A stretch of DNA of 64,000 bases from F1-120-MAGs118 sp013360535 (GTDB taxonomy: Bacteria; Planctomycetota; UBA1135; GCA-002686595), in assembly GCA_026647215.1 (NCBI GenBank), contig JAPKHC010000034.1:1-64000 (forward strand), read 5' to 3'. Of this stretch, positions 46,077-56,058 are shown in pieces. The translations under genes were made by a program, and so were the position numbers. Each line of letters opens with the position of its first letter. The first letter of the stretch is position 1. The notes beneath the pieces are model-generated. The model searched no databases, was not told where the DNA came from, and saw nothing but the letters and a program-made list of their open reading frames with translations.

Positions 46077-46120
46077 GCGAGCGTCGCGACGTGATGCAGC
46101 ACGTCGCGGCGCTCGCCCTT
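46077..46120. terminator. Hairpin terminator closing the cytochrome operon
   Basis: A 17-bp stem (46077-46093 with 46100-46116, one G-T wobble) closed by a six-base loop and followed by CCTTT. It lies between the convergent 11-heme gene and the helicase gene and may serve both. Confidence 0.75.
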
Positions 46121-46138
46121 TGGAGACGTCAACGCCGG

Positions 46139-47677
46139 TCAGACGCCGGCGCCGAAGTCGCCGGAAGAATGCGAGGAATGGGCGGCGTGTGCGGGCTTGG
46201 CGTGCGAGCCGTGCGACGGGCGCTGCGCGGGCCGCGTGGCGGGACGGTGCGAGGAGCCGTGGCTCCCGCCGCGACTGCCGCCGCCATGACCGCCGCCGTG
46301 ACCGCCGCCGTGCGACGGACGATGCGAGGGCTTGGAGCCGTGGCTCGAGCGTGCGGGACCGCCGTGAGAACGAGCGGGGCCGTGGCCGCCGGCCGGACGC
46401 GGAGCGTGCTTGGGAGCGTGACGCGGAGCGTGTTCCGGCGCACCGCGCTCGCCACGCGGCTCTTCACGCGGCTGCGAGTGCGAGGCGGCGTGCGCGTGCG
46501 CGGGAGCGCGCTTGGGCTGCTGCGGACGCGGAGCGCGCGGGGCGTGATCGCCCTCGAGCTTGCCGGCGATCGGGATCGAGCGGCGGATCGTGCGCTCGAT
46601 GTCGAGCAGGTAGGCACGCTCCTCGCCATCGCACAGGGAGATCGCGATGCCCGTCGCGCCCGCGCGGCCCGTGCGGCCGATGCGGTGCACGTACTGCTCG
46701 GGCACGTTGGGGATCTCGTAGTTGAACACGTGGCTCAGGCCCTCGATGTCGATGCCACGCGCGGCGATGTCGGTCGCGACGAGCACGCGCGTGCGGCCCT
46801 CGCGGAACGAGTCGAGCGTGCGCTCGCGCTGGCCTTGCGACTTGTTGCCGTGGATCGCCTGCGCGGCGATGCCGTCCTGCACGAGGCGCTTGGAGACGCG
46901 GTCGGCGCCGCGCTTGGTGCGCGTGAAGACGAGCGCGCGCTCGACTTCGGGCCGCGACAGCAGCTTCGCGATCAGGCCCGGCTTGGCCGCGCGCGACACG
47001 AAGTACACCGACTGCTCGATCAGCTCGACCGTCGAGGCCGGGGGCGTGATCGTGACCTTCGCGGGATCGACGAGAATGCCTTCCGCGAGCTTGGCGATCA
47101 CCGGCGGCATCGTGGCCGAGAACAGCAGCGTCTGGCGGTCCTTCGGCACGGCCGCGAGGATGCGGCGCACGTCGGGAATGAAGCCCATGTCGAGCATCTG
47201 GTCGGCTTCGTCGAGCACGAGGATCTCGACGCGGTCGAGGCGCAGGTTGCCCTGGTTCTTGAGGTCGAGCAGGCGTCCGGGCGTGGCGACGAGGATGTCG
47301 ACGCCGCGCGAGAGCGCCGCGACCTGGCTGCCCTGACCGACGCCGCCGAAGATCACGGCGACGCGCAGGTCGAGCTTCGCGCCGTAGGTCTCGAAGCTCT
47401 GCGCCACCTGCGCCGCGAGCTCACGCGTCGGGACGACGGCGAGCACGAGCGGGCTGCGCGGCAACGCGCGGCGCTTCTCGGTCGCGAGGTACTGGAGGAT
47501 CGGCAGCGCGAAGGCCGCCGTCTTGCCCGTGCCCGTCTTCGCGCAACCGAGCAGGTCGCGGCCTTCGAGCAGGAGCGGAATGGACTGGAGCTGGATCGGG
47601 GTCGGCTCGACGTAGCCTTCGTCGGTGAGCGTGCGGAGGAGCGGCTGGATCAGCCCGAGGCTTGCAAAACTGGTCAT
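46139..47677 (-). CDS. DEAD-box RNA helicase with His/Gly/Ser-rich tail
   Basis: 512 residues. Complete helicase core: Q motif GYVEPTPIQ, motif I AKTGTGKT, PTRELA, VLDEADQMLDMGF (DEAD), SATM, LVFTRTKRGADR, DIAARGIDI and HRIGRTGRAG. The last ~130 residues are a low-complexity basic tail full of HG, HA, SHG and GGGHGGG repeats, probably disordered and RNA-binding or prone to condensate formation. The RhlE/DbpA-type core unwinds short RNA duplexes, for example in ribosome assembly or cold adaptation. Start is the ATG at 47675-47677. A long 5' region (to 48060) may contain its regulation. Confidence 0.93.
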   Translation of the reverse strand: MTSFASLGLIQPLLRTLTDEGYVEPTPIQLQSIPLLLEGRDLLGCAKTGTGKTAAFALPILQYLATEKRRALPRSPLVLAVVPTRELAAQVAQSFETYGAKLDLRVAVIFGGVGQGSQVAALSRGVDILVATPGRLLDLKNQGNLRLDRVEILVLDEADQMLDMGFIPDVRRILAAVPKDRQTLLFSATMPPVIAKLAEGILVDPAKVTITPPASTVELIEQSVYFVSRAAKPGLIAKLLSRPEVERALVFTRTKRGADRVSKRLVQDGIAAQAIHGNKSQGQRERTLDSFREGRTRVLVATDIAARGIDIEGLSHVFNYEIPNVPEQYVHRIGRTGRAGATGIAISLCDGEERAYLLDIERTIRRSIPIAGKLEGDHAPRAPRPQQPKRAPAHAHAASHSQPREEPRGERGAPEHAPRHAPKHAPRPAGGHGPARSHGGPARSSHGSKPSHRPSHGGGHGGGHGGGSRGGSHGSSHRPATRPAQRPSHGSHAKPAHAAHSSHSSGDFGAGV

Positions 47678-48060
47678 GGAGTGTGGGTACGACGCGGCCG
47701 CGAAGGCCTTGCGCCTGTGGGTTGGAGCGCGGGTTGGCCGCGCAGGTCGGTTCGGTGTTGTCTCGCGCCTCGAGCACCCGCGCCGCTCGCGCGACATCCC
47801 GGAGGAGGTGGCGGAGGGTCTGCAGCGGGTCCCGGCACGGCACGCGAACCGGGAGGTGGCTTCCTTTGTTCGGGCTTCCGGTACATCCCGGCGCCGTTCC
47901 CCGCGACTTGCAACTCCGCGGGTGGAAGCGAGGTGCCGCGCGGTGTCCTCCGCGTCGGCTCATCTGGGGGAAGGTTGTAGGTCAGATCGAGGGGGAACGC
48001 GAGCTTTGCCTCAGATTTGGCGGTCGAGCCGCGTTCTCGGGCGCTTCCTGCGGGGTCGCT
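47678..48060. other. Intergenic region upstream of the helicase gene
   Basis: 383 bases between the helicase start and the stop of the DUF885 gene. DEAD-box genes often have long leaders, but I see no recognisable riboswitch, RNA gene or small ORF here. Very long open frames cross it on the plus strand and are rejected as GC artefacts. Confidence 0.45.
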
Positions 48061-49788
48061 CTACTTGCGCCAGGCCTCGTAGAAACGCCAGTTCGTGCGC
48101 CACTGGGGCGTGAGCGGCGTGCCCGCGAGGCGCGCGCGCACCATCTCGATCGGCATGCTGCCGCCCTGCAGCACCGCGTCGTGGAAGTCGCGCTCGGGGA
48201 GCTTGCGCTCGACGCACAGCTCGCGGTGCAGCTCGCGCAGCTGCAGCGCGCCGACCATGTACGCGATCTGGTACAGCGGTCCGTAGGAGCCGTTGAACGA
48301 GCGCCGCACCTCGCCCGCCGCGTTCTCGCGCTCGTGCCCGATGCGCTCGACGAGGAAGTCGATGCATTGCTCCGGCGTCCACAGCCCGAGGTGGAACGAC
48401 AGCGAGAAACGGATGCGCGCGCAGCGGTGCGCGCGCCAGAAGAGCATGCCGATGCGATTCTCCGGCGACCGCTGGAAGCCACGCTCCCACATCAGCAGTT
48501 CCCACCACAGCGCCCAGCCCTCGGTCCAGAACGGCGAGGCGAAGCTGCGGCGGTGCGTCGCGTAGCGGCTCTGCATGAACTGCTGCAGGTGATGCCCGGG
48601 GATCAGCTCGTGGTGCACGGTCGCGCGCGAGAAGTGGCGGTTGTTGCCGCGTTGGCTCATCTCCTTCTTCTCGTGTTCCATGCCGTCGGTCGGGAACGAC
48701 ACGCTGATGACCTCGCCGCCGGTGAAGAACGGCGTCACGAGCTGGCGCGACGGCGTCATCATCTCCATGCGCCACGTTTCCTTCGCGAGCTCTGGCACGG
48801 TGACGAGCTCGCGCTCCTCGACCCAGCGGATCGCCTCGTCGGCGAGCTCGCGGATGAGCTGCGGCTGCTCGCCGGGGCCGACATGGTCCTGCTTCACGCG
48901 TTCGAGCGCCGCGCGCCAGTCGTCACCCAGGCCCATGTCCTGCGCCGCGCGCACGAACTCGCGCTCGCACCACGCGAGCTCGCGGTCGGCGATCTCGAGC
49001 AGCTCCTCGGGGCTGTAGGGAATCATCGCGCCCACGAGCTCGGCGAGCAGCGCCTCGCGCCCGAGCGGATCCCCCACGATCGTCTCCTCGTCGCCGGGCT
49101 TCAGGCCCGCGAGCTCCTCGCGCAACTGCCGCGCGTGCGCGCCGAGTTCCTCGCCGAGCGCGTCGGCGGGTCGTTTCACCCACCACGTGAACAGCGGGTC
49201 GTAGCCCGCGCGCTCGCCGACCCAACCCGACAGTTCGCGCTGCAGCTCGGACACCTCGCCTGCCGCACGCACGAGCACGGAGCGCTTCTCCGACTTGTGC
49301 TGCTCCTCCCCCGCCTTGCGCGCGGCCTTCACGTCGCGCAGGAGCGCATCGAAGGCGTCGGCCACCTTCGCGGGGTCGACGGGTTCGAGGCGCTGGCCGG
49401 GTTCGATCACGTCGAGCACCTTGTCGAAGTACGGCGCGAGCCGGACGACGTCCGCGTGGCGCTGGCGCGCGAGCTCGAGTGCCGCGAGGTCCTGCTCGAT
49501 CTCGTTGCGGAGCAGGACCCAGTCGACGCGCGCCTCTTGGGTGAGCGTCTCGAACTCGACGCGCGCGAGCGACGCGAGCTGCTCCTCGAGGAACTCGCGC
49601 TGGCGGGCCTGCCCTCGCGGCGAAGCGTCCATCGACCAGTAGCGCCGCAGCGCGCCGCGGTCGGCGTCGAACTGGATCACGCGCTGGGCGAGCTCCGACG
49701 GAGCGGTCGGAGCCTGCGGAGTGGCGGTGGCACAGGCGGCAGCGAGCGCGAGCACCGCGCCGCACAGGATCGAGCTTCGAAACGGCAT
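48061..49788 (-). CDS. DUF885 family putative metallopeptidase lipoprotein
   Basis: 575 residues with signal sequence and lipobox (VLALAAACAT). The family's zinc-site motif is present as HHELIPGHHLQQFMQ (near residue 395), followed by FWTEGWALWWELLM and a C-terminal GPLYQIAYMVGALQLRELHREL, all typical of DUF885. Members are predicted gluzincin-like peptidases of the cell envelope; substrate unknown. The start ATG (49786-49788) has a TATCCT -10-like element 7 bases upstream and no ribosome site. Confidence 0.9.
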   Translation of the reverse strand: MPFRSSILCGAVLALAAACATATPQAPTAPSELAQRVIQFDADRGALRRYWSMDASPRGQARQREFLEEQLASLARVEFETLTQEARVDWVLLRNEIEQDLAALELARQRHADVVRLAPYFDKVLDVIEPGQRLEPVDPAKVADAFDALLRDVKAARKAGEEQHKSEKRSVLVRAAGEVSELQRELSGWVGERAGYDPLFTWWVKRPADALGEELGAHARQLREELAGLKPGDEETIVGDPLGREALLAELVGAMIPYSPEELLEIADRELAWCEREFVRAAQDMGLGDDWRAALERVKQDHVGPGEQPQLIRELADEAIRWVEERELVTVPELAKETWRMEMMTPSRQLVTPFFTGGEVISVSFPTDGMEHEKKEMSQRGNNRHFSRATVHHELIPGHHLQQFMQSRYATHRRSFASPFWTEGWALWWELLMWERGFQRSPENRIGMLFWRAHRCARIRFSLSFHLGLWTPEQCIDFLVERIGHERENAAGEVRRSFNGSYGPLYQIAYMVGALQLRELHRELCVERKLPERDFHDAVLQGGSMPIEMVRARLAGTPLTPQWRTNWRFYEAWRK

Positions 49789-49795
49789 GCGCCGC

Positions 49796-49801
49796 AGGAT
49801 A
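49796..49801 (-). promoter_or_regulatory. Putative -10 element (TATCCT) for the DUF885 gene
   Basis: On the minus strand TATCCT ends 7 bases before the start codon, which would give a leaderless message. Confidence 0.35.
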
Positions 49802-49815
49802 CGCGGCGTCTGCGG

Positions 49816-52800
49816 TCAATGCTCGCCGCGCAGGAGCGCGAGCACGTCGGCCAGCGCCTGGGCACCGAGCGACTCGAAACCCGCCGGCATCAGCGACAGC
49901 GGCGAGGCCGCGATCGACTCGATCTCGTCGCGCGGCAAGATCTGGCTCTTGGCCGAGGAATCGAGCAACTCCAGCGCCGTGCGCGTCTCGGCCATCAGGC
50001 GACCGGAGACGATGCGCTCGTCGAACGTGCGCGCCACCCACAGCTGGTAGTTCGCCTCGACGTTGCGGCTGGGGTCGAGGATCGAGATCAGCACCTCGTC
50101 GAGCGGACGCGCGCCGATGCCGTCGAGCGCCGGCCCGACCGGGCCACCTTCGCCGCCGACTGCGTGGCACACGGCGCAGTTCTGGCGGAACACCTCGCGA
50201 CCGCGCGTGGCGTCGCCGCGCAAGGCCGCGATCTCGCGCGAGAACGCGCCGATGTCGACGGCGACCGCCGGCTGGCCCTTGCGGCGCACACGCTCGGCGA
50301 ACTCGCGCAGGCTCGTGTCGGGATGCTGCGAGAGCTCCTGCCACGCGGCAGGTCCGAGAATCGCCGCCGGAACGTCGCCGGCCTCGATCGCGGCGAGCAG
50401 CGTGCGCGTCCATGCGACGCGGGAGCGCAACACGCGCGCGGCCGTGCGCTGCACGGCGGGCGCGAGGCGACCGAGCTCGGCCACGAGACCGATGCCGACG
50501 AGCTCCTCCCGCCGCTCCCCGAGCGCCTCGAGCACCGCGCTGGCGAACTCGCTCTCGGAGTCGAGGTCGAGCCCGGCGAGCAGCAAGGTGAGCGCACGCT
50601 CGGGCGGGACCAGGCTCACCAGCCGTCGCGCGGCAGCCGCACGTGTCTCCCAAGGCAGGTTTTCCGCCGTGAAATCGCGTTCGAGCTGCGCCACGACGAC
50701 CTCGCGCAAGCCCGAGAACTCCTGCGCGAGCCCCCAGCGCGAAAGCGCGAGCTCGGCGAGCAGCGCGCGCGGCTGCGGAGCGAGACCCGTCGCGACGCGC
50801 GTCAGGTCGCCGATCGTCTCGGCCGCGAGCCGCGGCGCGCGGCCCTGCGGCCAACCGTCGACCAGTCCGGAGAGCAGCGCCGTCGCGAGTGGTTCCGGAG
50901 CGCCATCGAGCGCGCGCAGCACGTCGACGACGTCATCGCCCGCGACACGGTGCGCGTAGTGCCGCGTCACGCGCGACACGATGCGACCCGCGGGCCCCGG
51001 CAGGCCGGGATTCGACACGAGCTCGAGCTTGACGTCGTCGAACCACGCCTTGCCCTTGCCCCAGCCCCAGCCGCCGAACAGGCAGTTGATCGTCGCTTCC
51101 GTGCGGCCACCGGCCTCGAACGTGACTTCGACGCGCTTCCAGTCGCTCGTGCCACTCACCGGCGGCGTGCGCGCGTTCTCGCCGCCCTGGATCTCGTGCA
51201 CGTTGAGGCATGCGCCGTAGCAGCGGCTCGCATCGAGGCCCTCGGTCTTGATCCAGCCGCTCAGGCGGTACGTGGCATCGGGATCGAGCTGCACTTCGGC
51301 GTAGTAGCTCGTGTCCGCGCCGCTCGCCGACGAGAGCTCGAGCGCGTTGCCGCTGCGGCCCGCGCTGACGACACGCTGCTGCGCCTCGCCGCTGTAGTGG
51401 CGCACGAGCCAGCCCTTGGGCCGATCGGCGCGCGCCAGTTCCTCGAAACCGACGTTGGGGAGCAACTGCACGGCGACCGGAGCCGCGGCGCCCTGCGCGA
51501 CCTGCCGCTGCGTGGCGAGCGTTTGCCGCAGAAAACCCGCCGAATGCCGCGCCGCGGCGCACAGGAGCGCGTCCGCGAGGATGCGGTCCTCGACGAGCGC
51601 CTTGTCGGCCAGCAGTTCCGCGATGCGCCCGCCGATCGCGGGGTCGGGCTCGATCTCGCACAGCGCCAGCAGCACCGCGAGCCGGTTGCGCGCGATCGGA
51701 TCGGCGAACGCCATCGCGAGCCCCTGCGAACGTGCGAAGCGCGCGTCCTTGGGCAGCACCGCGAGCGCTGCACGGCGCACTTCCGGCGTGCCGGTCTCGA
51801 GAGCGCGCTCCGCCGCCGCGCGCGCGCGCTCCTCCCGCAGCGCGCCGAGCAACGCGAGCGTGTGCAGCGCGTGGAAGCCGCCGACGTCGAGCCCGAGCTC
51901 GTCCCGCTGCGGCCTGGCGAGCAACGCGACGAGCGCGTCGACGACATCGAGCTTGCCCCGCTCGACGAGCCGCCGCTGCGCGTGCAGGCGCCACAGCATG
52001 TTGTCCGCACGCAGCGTCGCCACGAGCTCCTCCGGGCTCGCCTGCGCGAGATCGCGCCGCACCGGCGCGCGGAAACCCTTCGGCTGCACACGCCACACGC
52101 GTCCGTGCGTCTTGTCGCGCAGCGGCGTGACGTACGCATTTCCCGGCCCGTTCTCGAAGCCCGGCGGTGTCGGGTTGTGCTGGACGATGTAGTTGTACCA
52201 GTCGAGCACCCACACGGCCCCGTCGGGCCCGACCTCGGCGGCGATCGGCGCCGTCCACTCGTCGTCGCTCGCGAGGAGGTTCCAGCCCTCGCGCGCGACG
52301 AAACCCGCTCCGCTCGGCTCGAGGAAGAAGCGCGCGACGACGTGCCCTGTCGGCTCGGTCACGAACGCGACGCGGTTCCAGTACTCCCGCGGGAAGGCGC
52401 GCGCGGTGTAGAGCGCGTGCCCCGCCGCTGCGGTGAAGAGCCCATGCCAGTCGACTTGCCGCACGCCGCGCGTGATCGGATGGATGCGCAGGCTGTCGGC
52501 GATCGTCGGCAGGACGCCGGGATTCGCGCCTTCGACGGCCTCGTAGTAGCGATGCGGAATCGCGAGGTGCACGCTCGGGTTGCCGTTGGCGGTCGAGCCG
52601 AACACCGCGCCATCCTCGGAGAATCCGAGGCCCCACGTGTTGTTCGAGGTCGAGCCCATCACCTCGAGCTCGCTTCCATCGGCACGGAAACGGAACAGCG
52701 CATCGTTGAAAGCGTGCTCCTCGCCACCGACCTTGCCGCGGAAGCCCGAGTAGCCGACGGTGCCCCAGATCCAGCCGTCGGGCGCGTAACGCAGGTTGCT

Positions 52801-53982
52801 GCCGGTCGCGTGCGTGTCGCCGGTGCCGAAGCCGGAGAACAGCGTGCGCCGCTCGTCGGCGCGACCGTCGCCGTCGGTGTCCTTCAGGAACAGCACGTCG
52901 GGCGGGCAGAGCGCGATCACTCCGCCGTTCGAGCTGCACAGGCTCGTCGGAATGCTCAGGTTCCCGGCGAACAGCGTGAACGAATCGCACTCGCCGTCGC
53001 CATCGCGATCCTCGAGCACGCGGATCACGTCGCGCTTGGCGCCAAGTTCGTTGGGATAGTCCGTCGACTCGCCCACGAACATGCGCCCGCGCTCGTCGAA
53101 GGCCATGCACAGCGGCTTGGAGAGGAACGGCTCGTTCGCGAAGAGCTTCAGCTCGAGCTCCGGCGGCACGACGGCGCGCGCGAGCGAGTCGCGCGGCGCG
53201 AGCGGATCCTGCATCTTGCCGAGCGCGTCGGCGGGGCCACCGGGCTCGTAGTTCGGCACGCGCGCGGGGCTGAACGTGAACGGCGCGACCGGCCTCGGCC
53301 GCGCGAGCGCCTCGTCGCCGATCGACCAGCGCACGCCGCGCTCGAGCAGGTCGACGAACTCCGGCTTCGACCAAGTGCGCTGGTCGTGCCCCCACGCCGT
53401 GTAGAACACGCGGCCCTGGCCCTGGCGGCGCAGCCACGTGTAGGGCTCGGCTCCGCCGGAATGTTCGCGCACGGCGAGGATCTCGCGGTCGCTCGCGTGG
53501 CGATGGTGAACGTAGGTCTCGTCCCAGCTCGCGATCGGCTGCAGCGGTGCGAGCAACGCGTGCGCGGGCGCGACGAACGTCTCGCGGAAGACCTCGGCGC
53601 CGTGCGACTGGAACTGCGCACCGACGAGCGCGATCCACTCGGGTGACTCGATGAAGCAGTACGACGCGCAGTGCAGCGCGACGAGTGCGCCGCCTCGTTC
53701 GACGTAGTCGACGATCGCCTTCACGTGCCGCGCCTCACCGCGGTCGTGGTTGGCGTACACGAGCAGCGCGTCGTACTTCGCGAGGTTCTGCGGCGTGAGC
53801 GCCTCGAGCGATTCGTCGTAGAACAGGTCGATGCCGCGCGTGCGAAGCTCCGGCAGCACCTGTTGCGCGCGTGCCGCGGGCTCGTGGTGACCACGGTCGC
53901 CGAGGAACAGCACCTCGATGCGTTGCGGCGGCGGAAGTTCGGACTGGAGCGCGAGGGCGAGAAACACGGGCAGGATCGGCAT
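49816..53982 (-). CDS. ThuA - PVC-type heme-binding - HEAT - cytochrome c giant protein
   Basis: 1388 residues from the ATG at 53980-53982 (short signal-like MPILPVFLALALQS). Domains in order: ThuA-like glutamine-amidotransferase-fold domain (~20-230; VLFLGDRGHHEP, VYANHDRGEARHVKAIVDYVERGGALVALH, TWGHD); PVC-type membrane-bound dehydrogenase propeller (~270-680; CMAFDERGRMFVGESTDYP, DRDGDGECDSFTLFA, GVIALCPPDVLFLKDTDGDGRAD). Next are HEAT-like repeats with an inserted carbohydrate-binding-like jelly roll (YRLSGWIKTEG..SDWKRVEVTFEAGG), and a C-terminal c-type cytochrome with CAVCH (GREVFRQNCAVCHAVGGEGG). This architecture is characteristic of planctomycetes and verrucomicrobia; a role in periplasmic sugar oxidation is suspected, not proven. 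Confidence 0.93.
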   Translation of the reverse strand: MPILPVFLALALQSELPPPQRIEVLFLGDRGHHEPAARAQQVLPELRTRGIDLFYDESLEALTPQNLAKYDALLVYANHDRGEARHVKAIVDYVERGGALVALHCASYCFIESPEWIALVGAQFQSHGAEVFRETFVAPAHALLAPLQPIASWDETYVHHRHASDREILAVREHSGGAEPYTWLRRQGQGRVFYTAWGHDQRTWSKPEFVDLLERGVRWSIGDEALARPRPVAPFTFSPARVPNYEPGGPADALGKMQDPLAPRDSLARAVVPPELELKLFANEPFLSKPLCMAFDERGRMFVGESTDYPNELGAKRDVIRVLEDRDGDGECDSFTLFAGNLSIPTSLCSSNGGVIALCPPDVLFLKDTDGDGRADERRTLFSGFGTGDTHATGSNLRYAPDGWIWGTVGYSGFRGKVGGEEHAFNDALFRFRADGSELEVMGSTSNNTWGLGFSEDGAVFGSTANGNPSVHLAIPHRYYEAVEGANPGVLPTIADSLRIHPITRGVRQVDWHGLFTAAAGHALYTARAFPREYWNRVAFVTEPTGHVVARFFLEPSGAGFVAREGWNLLASDDEWTAPIAAEVGPDGAVWVLDWYNYIVQHNPTPPGFENGPGNAYVTPLRDKTHGRVWRVQPKGFRAPVRRDLAQASPEELVATLRADNMLWRLHAQRRLVERGKLDVVDALVALLARPQRDELGLDVGGFHALHTLALLGALREERARAAAERALETGTPEVRRAALAVLPKDARFARSQGLAMAFADPIARNRLAVLLALCEIEPDPAIGGRIAELLADKALVEDRILADALLCAAARHSAGFLRQTLATQRQVAQGAAAPVAVQLLPNVGFEELARADRPKGWLVRHYSGEAQQRVVSAGRSGNALELSSASGADTSYYAEVQLDPDATYRLSGWIKTEGLDASRCYGACLNVHEIQGGENARTPPVSGTSDWKRVEVTFEAGGRTEATINCLFGGWGWGKGKAWFDDVKLELVSNPGLPGPAGRIVSRVTRHYAHRVAGDDVVDVLRALDGAPEPLATALLSGLVDGWPQGRAPRLAAETIGDLTRVATGLAPQPRALLAELALSRWGLAQEFSGLREVVVAQLERDFTAENLPWETRAAAARRLVSLVPPERALTLLLAGLDLDSESEFASAVLEALGERREELVGIGLVAELGRLAPAVQRTAARVLRSRVAWTRTLLAAIEAGDVPAAILGPAAWQELSQHPDTSLREFAERVRRKGQPAVAVDIGAFSREIAALRGDATRGREVFRQNCAVCHAVGGEGGPVGPALDGIGARPLDEVLISILDPSRNVEANYQLWVARTFDERIVSGRLMAETRTALELLDSSAKSQILPRDEIESIAASPLSLMPAGFESLGAQALADVLALLRGEH

Positions 53983-54112
53983 GGAGGGGCTCGGTGGCGA
54001 CCGCGTGAGGGTATCGAGACACCGCCGATGCGGCACGCGGCCCGGGTTTCGCCCGAATCGGCGCGCAGGCGGCCATGGACCCCACGCCTCGCGCTTCTCA
54101 CAATGGGCCGCC

Positions 54113-54457
54113 ATGGACCCGCTCATCTATTCCGTGCTGCACGTCGCGGCTGCGTTCGTTCTCGTCGGCATGACCTTCTCCGCCTTCGCGAATCCGGCGC
54201 CCGAGCGCCGCGGCTTCGTGATGATGGTCGGCGGCATCGCGAGCCTCGTGATGGTGATCGCGGGCTTCGGCCTGCACGCCAAGCTCGGCATCGACGGCTT
54301 CCCGGGCTGGCTGATCGTGAAGGTCGTGGCGTGGCTCGCGCTCTCGGCCGTGTCGGGCATCGCGTTCCGCAAGCCGACGATGATCGGCCTGCTCGCGGTG
54401 ATCTCGATGGTCGCGGTGGTCGCCGCCGTGTACTGCGTCTACTTCAAGCCGTTCTGA
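54113..54457 (+). CDS. Small membrane protein (four-helix)
   Basis: 114 residues with four hydrophobic helices (VLHVAAAFVLVGMTFSAFA, MMVGGIASLVMVIAGFGLHAKLG, WLIVKVVAWLALSAVSGIAF, MIGLLAVISMVAVVAAVYCVYF). It resembles the SirB/YjeH-size integral proteins common near planctomycete envelope genes, but no family is certain. A conserved-looking His sits in the first helix (HVAAAF) and another in HAKLG. It ends 8 bases before the CotH gene, so the two may be one transcript. Confidence 0.75.
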   Translation: MDPLIYSVLHVAAAFVLVGMTFSAFANPAPERRGFVMMVGGIASLVMVIAGFGLHAKLGIDGFPGWLIVKVVAWLALSAVSGIAFRKPTMIGLLAVISMVAVVAAVYCVYFKPF

Positions 54458-54465
54458 GCCGATTC

Positions 54466-56055
54466 GTGCGGTTTTCCGCGCCGATTCGCCGGCTCGCGGT
54501 CGCGCTCGCGATCGTCGTGCCGGCGTCGGCGCTGGCGCAGAAGCCGGCCAAGGACGAGGCCGAGCCGTTCTTCGACAAGGGCCCGATCCACGAGCTGCGG
54601 CTCGTCGTGCCGCTCGAGAGCGAGAGCGCGCTGCGTTCGGCGCCGCGCGAGTACGCGCAGTTCGAGCTGTGGGTCGACGGCAAGAAGCTCGGCACCGGGG
54701 GCGTGAAGCTCAAGGGCGCCGCGGGCAGCTTCCGCGAGTACGACGACCTGCCGGCCTTCACCGTGCGCCTCGACAAGTTCGACGGCAAGGAACGGCTGCA
54801 CGGACTGGAGAAGTTCCACCTGAACAACTCCGTGCAGGATGAATCGCGCCTGTGCGAGTGGCTCGGTTCCGAGGTGTTCCGCTCGGCCGGCGATCCGGCG
54901 CCGCGGGTCGGGCACGCGCTCGTGAAGCTCAACGACCGCAAGCTCGGCCTGTACGTGCTGAAGGAAGGTGTGGACGAGCGCTTCCTCGCGCGCTGGTTCG
55001 GTGGCACCAAGGGCAACCTGTACGACGGCGGTTTCTGTCAGGACGTCGACGCGGAGCTCGAGCGCGACGTCAGCGGCGGCCCGAAGGACAGGAGCGACCT
55101 TGCGGCGCTGCGCGAGGCCTGCCACGAGGCCGACATGACCGTGCGCTGGGCAAAGCTCGAGCCGCTGGTCGAGCTCGCGCCGTTCGTGCGCTTCATGGCG
55201 CTCGAGGAGCTGCTCGGCCACTGGGACGGCTACACGATCAACGCCAACAACTACCGCCTGTTCGTTCCGCGCGGCGGAAAGGCGCGCTTCCTGCCGCACG
55301 GCATGGACCAGCTGTTCGGCGATCCGGCGGCGAGCGTGCTCGACATGCCGTTCCCGTTGCTGTCGTCGTCGGTGATGAAGCGCCCCGAGTGGCGCAAGCT
55401 CTACCGGCGCGAGCTCAAGGAGCAGCTGCCGCGCATCGATCCCAAGGCGCTCGCGCGCAAGCTCGAGCCGGTGCAGGCGCGCCTCCAGTCGGCCTTCGCG
55501 AAGTGGGACAAGGAAGCCGCGCGCGTCCAGGAAGAGCGCTACCGCGAGCTGCTGCAGCGCATCGCCGAGCGCCACACGTTCCTCGAGAGCGAGATCGCGG
55601 CGCCCGAGCCCAAGCCGCTCGTGCTCAAGCCCGGCGTCGCGGTCGAGATCAAGAACTGGCGTGCGCACTCGGAAGTCGACGATGCGCGCGTCGAGCGCGA
55701 GCCCGACGACGGTCACGAATGGCTGATCGTCGGGTGCGGCGCGAGCGCGCGCTGCGTCGCGGGGTTCCGGCGTGGGCTCCTGCTCGACCGCGGCCGCTAC
55801 CGCCTGCAGGCGAACGCGCACTTCGCGAACGTCGAGGCGCTCGACGAGGAAGGCCAGCCGAAGGGCGGCGTCTCGCTGCGCATCTCGGGCGCGATCGCCG
55901 ACGAGGCGCACTCCGGCAGCGGGCGCCGCGACCTGACGTTCGAGTTCGAGATCGAGCACGAGACCGCGGACGTCGAGCTCGTGCTCGAGCTGCGCGCCAA
56001 GGCCGGCTCGCTCCGCGTTCCCGCCGATTCCCTGCGACTCACGCGACTGCGCTGA
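54466..56055 (+). CDS. Secreted CotH-like kinase-fold protein
   Basis: 529 residues from a GTG at 54466, giving a signal peptide (RRLAVALAIVVPASALAQ). CotH landmarks: FDGKERLHGLEKFHLNNSVQDES, a hydrophobic LYVLKEGVDERFLARWFG strand, DGYTINANNYRLF and LPHGMDQLFGDP, the region holding the catalytic-type Asp. A C-terminal beta domain (~390-529) is less clear. CotH-type proteins are atypical secreted kinases that phosphorylate coat or surface proteins. The following DUF4956 gene is a frequent partner; the VTC-domain gene often found with them is absent. Confidence 0.9.
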   Translation: MRFSAPIRRLAVALAIVVPASALAQKPAKDEAEPFFDKGPIHELRLVVPLESESALRSAPREYAQFELWVDGKKLGTGGVKLKGAAGSFREYDDLPAFTVRLDKFDGKERLHGLEKFHLNNSVQDESRLCEWLGSEVFRSAGDPAPRVGHALVKLNDRKLGLYVLKEGVDERFLARWFGGTKGNLYDGGFCQDVDAELERDVSGGPKDRSDLAALREACHEADMTVRWAKLEPLVELAPFVRFMALEELLGHWDGYTINANNYRLFVPRGGKARFLPHGMDQLFGDPAASVLDMPFPLLSSSVMKRPEWRKLYRRELKEQLPRIDPKALARKLEPVQARLQSAFAKWDKEAARVQEERYRELLQRIAERHTFLESEIAAPEPKPLVLKPGVAVEIKNWRAHSEVDDARVEREPDDGHEWLIVGCGASARCVAGFRRGLLLDRGRYRLQANAHFANVEALDEEGQPKGGVSLRISGAIADEAHSGSGRRDLTFEFEIEHETADVELVLELRAKAGSLRVPADSLRLTRLR

Positions 56056-56058
56056 ACC

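Noticed and set aside
46139..46560. GGH/GHG-rich repeats as a DNA repeat array
   Set aside because: They are codon-level low complexity in the helicase tail, in frame with it and not an independent repeat element.
47662..53646. A nearly 2000-codon open frame on the plus strand
   Set aside because: It is antisense to the DUF885 and ThuA/PVC genes, has Arg/Ala-rich low-information sequence and no domain; stop codons are rare in the reverse frames of GC-rich DNA.
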